Positions 61,408-64,000 of a stretch of DNA of 64,000 nucleotides are shown one piece after another (position 1 is the first letter of the stretch; the number at the start of each line of letters is the position of its first letter). The stretch is from Candidatus Thorarchaeota archaeon (GTDB lineage Archaea > Asgardarchaeota > Thorarchaeia > Thorarchaeales > Thorarchaeaceae), in contig RDNZ01000007.1 of the NCBI GenBank assembly GCA_011364905.1, forward strand, positions 32,742 to 96,741, read 5' to 3'. The notes below the pieces were generated by a model. That model had not been told where the DNA came from and made no database searches. It was given only the letters and a program-made list of their open reading frames with translations. The position numbers were made by a program, and so were the translations under genes.

Positions 61408-64000
61408 ATGCGGTTGGAAGGACTCTTTAAAATGCCAGCTAACCGCACACAACTCTATCGACGCATCATAGCTGTCTTTCTTGTGACCCTTTTCTTCACC
61501 CCAATAGGTATTTACACAGGGAGCCAGGCAGCTACCAAGCAAAATGAGCCCGCCAATATCAGCGCAGATCTAGCAGAAGCACTAGTTGGCAAAGAGTCCA
61601 ACAGTATGATTTCTGTATTTGCAAAGTTCCCAGATGGAGTATCAGCTGATGAGATGATTCAAAGCATCCAACTCTCCGGGTTGGACGGTGTGCAAATCAA
61701 ATATGCTTACCAACTCATCCCAATGATTTCTCTGTCAGTAAGAGTAGATGAAGTTCAATCCCTTGCCAAAGTCCCGCATATCAAAGAAATTACATTGAAC
61801 CGTGAACAACAGTTGCTTGATGATCCAATCCAAAATGAAGACTACATCTTAGCTGAGAATGTGAATCAATATGTCAATTTCACCTCCCTACTAAGTGCGG
61901 ACCAACTTTGGGCCCAAGGATACGATGGCACCGGTATCACTGTGGCTGTATTGGATAGTGGCGTTTGGAGTGGTCATCCAGACCTTCAGGGTCATCTGAT
62001 TGGTTTCAAGGACTATATCAATAATCAAGATGACATGAATCCTGCTGATGGGATTGTGGCGTATGATGATAATGGACATGGAACAGCATGTGCTTGGAAT
62101 ATTGCGGGCGATGGAACAGCAAGTAGTGGTGAGCTGAAGGGGGTGGCACCAGGAGCCAATCTGCTTGCGATCAAGATACTTGATAATGCTGGATCGGGAA
62201 ACGATGATGTCATCGCACAGGGCATAGAGTTTGCAATCCAGCAAAACGTGGATGTCATAAGTATGAGTTTCGGCGGGGATTGGACAGATAACCAATTCAT
62301 CGCAGAGCCAACAATTGACGAGATAAACGTAGCTGTAGCTGCTGGCATTTCGGTAGTCGTCGCTGCGGGAAACTCAGGACCTGCAGCCTTTTCAATCAAC
62401 TCACCAGGTATTGCTGAAAAAGCTGTGACTGTGGGTGCTTCATATGGGGACACTGGTGTTGTGGCATTTAGTAGTGTTGGGCCCGTATGGAGAACCAGTT
62501 CAGAACCAATGGGATACACCGCAAAACCAGATGTTGTAGCTCCGGGTTATCAGATTGTTTCCGGAAGAGGTAATAATGTGGATCCAGCAGAGTTTCCGGT
62601 TTACAACGGTAGCCAGTTTGGACCTAGTTACACACGTTGGTCAGGAACATCTTCTTCGACTCCCATGGTAGCTGGATTGATAGCGCTTTTGGCACAGAAG
62701 CAGGTGGCGCTCACACCGCTTGAAGCAAAGGCTGCTTTGATGAGTGCCGCCAAAGACATTGGTGGAGATCCAATGAGTATGGGGTGGGGTCTGCCAAATG
62801 TAACAAGAGCGTCGCAACTTCTCGCCAATCCATCCGGAGAAATTACATTGATGACACCCAGACGCCTTCCAACTCTGCCATGGAGCTCGGATGTTCTCAT
62901 AGTTGGGGACGAGCGGCCACCTCAGAATGTCACCGTTATTACAACACAATCATTGGGTCTTGTGAACATCACCGTTTCGGGGAATGCAAGCCAGTTTATA
63001 GAAACAAATGCCGATGAGATTTCGTTAACCCCAGGATACTCGTATTTCTGGGTCAAACTTTCGGTACCTAAGGACGTTCCGCTTGCATCTGCTGGCAAGT
63101 ACACCGGATTCTTAAACCTAACAAAGGATCACGAAGTAGTTGCATCCATGGACTTGGTCTACTCAATCACTCTTTTTGGGGGACGGATGATGGTGGATAT
63201 GGAACACCAATCAACTACAGATATTGACCGACCTTCATACTATGGCTACTTTACCGAATATCTGAGGGAACAAGGGACGGTCTTGTCCCTATTTGGAAAT
63301 CCTGAAGATAATATAAGAAGTTACATCGACTTGGACACAATTTCCAGCGCAGATATCTTCATGATCATGGATACCGAAACATCGTACACTCAGGGGGAGA
63401 TCCAAGCACTCCATTCTTTTGTGGATAATGGAGGGACTCTGCTGATGCTTTCGGAGTCCTTTGATCCATCAACAGGTAAACCCACATTTGCTTTTGACGA
63501 CTATAATGCAATTCTCGAACCATTCGGTATCCAATGCGAGAAACGTTCCATTGGATTTGGTCCTGATAATTACGGTTTGGTCTATGGTGCCAATTATAGC
63601 GGCTATGTGGAGAATGATCCCCTGATGGATGGAGTAAGAAATCTTTACATCGTTCAGGGCAGTACACTTCATATTAATCCAAGTGTGTCAAACGCCAGAG
63701 GTTTGTTCTGGGAAGATGCAAATAGGACACATGCCATTGTCGCTACAGCAGAATACGGTCGTGGTCGCGTCTTTGTAATCTCAGATGGTTCGACTCTTTA
63801 TGACGACATTCTCTATGATGCAATTAGCGCCGGTGCTGATAATCTAAGATTGTTAAGAAATCTTGCAACCGCAATAATTCCAGAAGCACCAAAAATCTTC
63901 GATGTCAGCCTAAGTGTCGGTACGTTTGGAGAACAAGCAAATGTGACTGCATATGTCTTCGATAGTGATCTTCTTGATGTTTCAATGACTGTAACCGGGC
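61408..64000 (+). CDS. Subtilase with site-1-protease-like architecture (3' end cut)
   Basis: Open frame from ATG 61408 (or ATG 61432) to the window end with no stop, so the C-terminus is missing. Numbered from 61432: signal peptide (RRIIAVFLVTLFFTPIGIYTG, residues 10-30), an I9-like prodomain (about 40-130), then the catalytic domain: D175 in VAVLDSGVWSGHPD, H216 in DDNGHGTACA, N313 in AAGNSGP, S407 in WSGTSSSTP. After it, RPSYYGYFTEYLREQG, ADIFMIMDTETSYTQGEI, LHSFVDNGGTLLMLSE and TAEYGRGRVFVISDGSTLYDD form a second alpha/beta domain like that following the protease domain of site-1 protease (MBTPS1). A later beta domain begins near 63,900. Secreted, surface-bound, protease role inferred. 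Confidence 0.92.
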   Translation, partial: MRLEGLFKMPANRTQLYRRIIAVFLVTLFFTPIGIYTGSQAATKQNEPANISADLAEALVGKESNSMISVFAKFPDGVSADEMIQSIQLSGLDGVQIKYAYQLIPMISLSVRVDEVQSLAKVPHIKEITLNREQQLLDDPIQNEDYILAENVNQYVNFTSLLSADQLWAQGYDGTGITVAVLDSGVWSGHPDLQGHLIGFKDYINNQDDMNPADGIVAYDDNGHGTACAWNIAGDGTASSGELKGVAPGANLLAIKILDNAGSGNDDVIAQGIEFAIQQNVDVISMSFGGDWTDNQFIAEPTIDEINVAVAAGISVVVAAGNSGPAAFSINSPGIAEKAVTVGASYGDTGVVAFSSVGPVWRTSSEPMGYTAKPDVVAPGYQIVSGRGNNVDPAEFPVYNGSQFGPSYTRWSGTSSSTPMVAGLIALLAQKQVALTPLEAKAALMSAAKDIGGDPMSMGWGLPNVTRASQLLANPSGEITLMTPRRLPTLPWSSDVLIVGDERPPQNVTVITTQSLGLVNITVSGNASQFIETNADEISLTPGYSYFWVKLSVPKDVPLASAGKYTGFLNLTKDHEVVASMDLVYSITLFGGRMMVDMEHQSTTDIDRPSYYGYFTEYLREQGTVLSLFGNPEDNIRSYIDLDTISSADIFMIMDTETSYTQGEIQALHSFVDNGGTLLMLSESFDPSTGKPTFAFDDYNAILEPFGIQCEKRSIGFGPDNYGLVYGANYSGYVENDPLMDGVRNLYIVQGSTLHINPSVSNARGLFWEDANRTHAIVATAEYGRGRVFVISDGSTLYDDILYDAISAGADNLRLLRNLATAIIPEAPKIFDVSLSVGTFGEQANVTAYVFDSDLLDVSMTVTG

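Overview
This 64 kb window looks like a chromosomal segment of an Asgard archaeon, possibly Thorarchaeia-like; that assignment is inference from gene content only. Archaeal markers are topoisomerase VI A and B, RadA, release factor aRF1, archaeal-type PheS/PheT, a geranylgeranyl-reductase-family flavoprotein, the F420 ligase CofE, an archaeal inositol-1-phosphate synthase and a Sulfolobus-type SSB. Asgard-like additions are two complete Ras/Rab-like small GTPases, a roadblock/LC7 protein, zinc-ribbon proteins and a subtilase whose architecture recalls eukaryotic site-1 protease. No CRISPR array, rRNA gene, recognisable tRNA or intact insertion sequence was seen.

Layout: 0-4 kb is an oxidative carbon cluster (KDPG-type aldolase, SCP2-like protein, GlcD-like flavoprotein, GlcF/HdrD-like Fe-S protein). 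4-6.2 kb has an RGG-tailed SSB, a 0.5 kb stretch that is either a small gene or a structured RNA, and inositol phosphate synthase. 6.2-11.2 kb holds a membrane glycosyltransferase, CpXC, VTT and ACT-domain proteins, and a Cas4-like nuclease split into two membrane-anchored halves. 11.2-15.8 kb is translation (aRF1, PheS, PheT). 15.9-19 kb is a small-GTPase neighbourhood. 19-31 kb covers purine synthesis, lipid reduction and DNA topology/recombination (PurA, GGR, RadA, roadblock, Topo VI with an unusual A subunit). 31-34.4 kb has CofE, a zinc-ribbon protein and an MFS carrier. 34.4-35.5 kb is a 1.1 kb gene-free region rich in hairpins and direct repeats. 35.5-45.7 kb is metabolism, transport and a PadR module. 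45.7-49.3 kb is the dnaJ-dnaK-grpE chaperone set. 49.5-54.3 kb mixes Sir2, a CitG-like protein, twin MarR-like regulators, a hydroxyacid dehydrogenase and a nitroreductase. 54.4-64 kb is a cell-surface region: a 1.6 k-residue anchored subtilase, a membrane coiled-coil protein, a small protein and a second subtilase cut by the window end.

Gene expression features: many starts are TTG or GTG, Shine-Dalgarno-like GGTGA/GGAGG motifs are common, TATA boxes of archaeal type precede several genes, and five of fourteen convergent gene pairs overlap by exactly four bases at their stop codons. The most interesting items are the split membrane Cas4-like nuclease, the Topo VI A subunit with two helix-hairpin-helix domains and histone-H1-like tails, the site-1-protease-like subtilase, and two candidate structured-RNA regions (4.75-5.0 kb and 34.5-35.5 kb). 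All functional assignments rest on motif recognition by eye, without database searches.
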